Assembly: GCA_024763435.1 (NCBI GenBank)
Contig: JANTFN010000024.1
Span: forward strand, 1-13,802
DNA length: 13,802 nucleotides
Reading direction: 5' to 3'
Source: Thermodesulfobacteriota bacterium
GTDB taxonomy: Bacteria > Desulfobacterota > S145-22
Numbering within the stretch: the first letter of the stretch is position 1; each line of letters begins with the position of its first letter. Below, in pieces: positions 13,180-13,802 of this stretch. The notes beneath the pieces were generated by a model, which was not told where the DNA came from, did no database searches, and saw only the letters and a program-made list of their open reading frames with translations. The position numbers were made by a program, and so were the translations under genes.

Positions 13180-13802
13180 ATGTCAGAAAAAGTAATAAAA
13201 GACGCTGTAAAACCTGAAAAATACCGGTCCCCGAAGATATTTCCGCTCAGCGGATTTCTCCTGGGAGGCCTGTTTGTTGTTGCCGCTTATGCTATCGAAA
13301 TAGCGTCTCTTGCCTATATTCCCATGGAAAAGACGACTTGGCATCTTTATCTCTTCCTGCATGCTATCAATCCTGTTTTGTATCTTACAGACTTGGCGCC
13401 TTTTGTCCTTGCTGCTGTTGGCGGGCTGGTGGGGAGAAAACACGCGAAAAACATCCGATATCTTAAAGAGCTTCAAGACCTGTTAAAAGAGCGCTCCGCG
13501 CGTTTAAAAACGGTTTCACAGCGATACGGAAACCTGTTTACACGGGTGGAGGACTGTTTGTTCGAGACGGATATTTCGGGAAGGGTCCGCGACATGAATC
13601 CCGCCGGGATAAGGACCCTTCAAATTCAGGAGTTTCTCGGTGTGGAAGATGGGGATAAAGAGGCCATTTTAAAAGAGATGTCCCGGCGAAAGATTACCGC
13701 GGCGGATATATATGAAGACCCGGCTGACCGGAAGCGCCTCGTTTCCATCCTGTCAAAGGAAGGCAGGGTTACCAACTTTCAACTGCGGGTAAAACGCCTG
13801 GA
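13180..13802 (+). CDS. membrane-anchored PAS-domain sensor, 3' end outside the window
   Basis: Partial gene: an open frame of 207 codons from ATG at 13180 to the right edge with no stop. Two hydrophobic segments (about residues 21-47 and 56-85) anchor the protein, with a short loop between them that could lie in the periplasm. A charged helical stretch (86-115, RKHAKNIRYLKELQDLLKE) probably forms a coiled coil leading to a PAS domain that begins near residue 116 (CLFETDISGRVRDMNPAG) and includes the late PAS segment YEDPADRKRLVSIL and GRVTNFQLRVKRLD. Such proteins usually end in a histidine kinase, diguanylate cyclase or phosphodiesterase domain, which is not visible here. GAGG (13172-13175) precedes the start. 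It has its own promoter region with repeated sites and follows the eno terminator. Confidence 0.85.
   Translation, partial: MSEKVIKDAVKPEKYRSPKIFPLSGFLLGGLFVVAAYAIEIASLAYIPMEKTTWHLYLFLHAINPVLYLTDLAPFVLAAVGGLVGRKHAKNIRYLKELQDLLKERSARLKTVSQRYGNLFTRVEDCLFETDISGRVRDMNPAGIRTLQIQEFLGVEDGDKEAILKEMSRRKITAADIYEDPADRKRLVSILSKEGRVTNFQLRVKRL

Overview
The window looks like a stretch of chromosome from a Gram-negative bacterium of moderate GC content, most likely a Desulfobacterota (former Deltaproteobacteria) lineage. This placement is an inference. It rests on the gene types (two lipoprotein-signal surface proteins, a CsgG-type outer-membrane lipoprotein, an aldolase/short-chain dehydrogenase fusion, a Nudix-Smr fusion) and on their general resemblance to that group. 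I could not run a search.

Layout, left to right. Positions 230-1519 encode an NlpC/P60 cell-wall peptidase lipoprotein. An AT-richer segment (about 1550-2440) follows and holds a minus-strand type II toxin-antitoxin pair; the RelE-type toxin is broken by a single-base frameshift while the Phd/YefM-type antitoxin is intact. Positions 2685-4571 encode a GH13 subfamily 18 sugar phosphorylase, most like glucosylglycerate phosphorylase. Converging on it is a minus-strand fusion of a MutT-like Nudix hydrolase and an Smr domain (4594-5286). A divergent intergenic region with a recognisable promoter on each strand leads into a 701-residue class II aldolase/short-chain dehydrogenase fusion (5496-7601).

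The right half is housekeeping with some envelope genes. rplI (ribosomal protein L9) and dnaB (replicative helicase) are followed at short spacing by a CsgG/HfaB-family lipoprotein with a C-terminal SH3b domain and by a small secreted protein of unknown function. The signal peptide of the latter contains a run of nine G. A strong GC-rich hairpin ends this block. pgsA (phosphatidylglycerophosphate synthase) and eno (enolase) form the next pair, closed by another hairpin terminator. A 180-base intergenic region with a TTGACA promoter and three TGTTTG-type sites precedes a PAS-domain membrane sensor that runs off the right edge.

No rRNA, tRNA, CRISPR array, insertion sequence or phage gene was seen. 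No complete new multi-gene system stands out. The items most worth a second look are the Nudix-Smr fusion, the CsgG-SH3 lipoprotein with its G9-tract partner, the orphaned antitoxin, and the operator-like site cluster in front of the PAS sensor.
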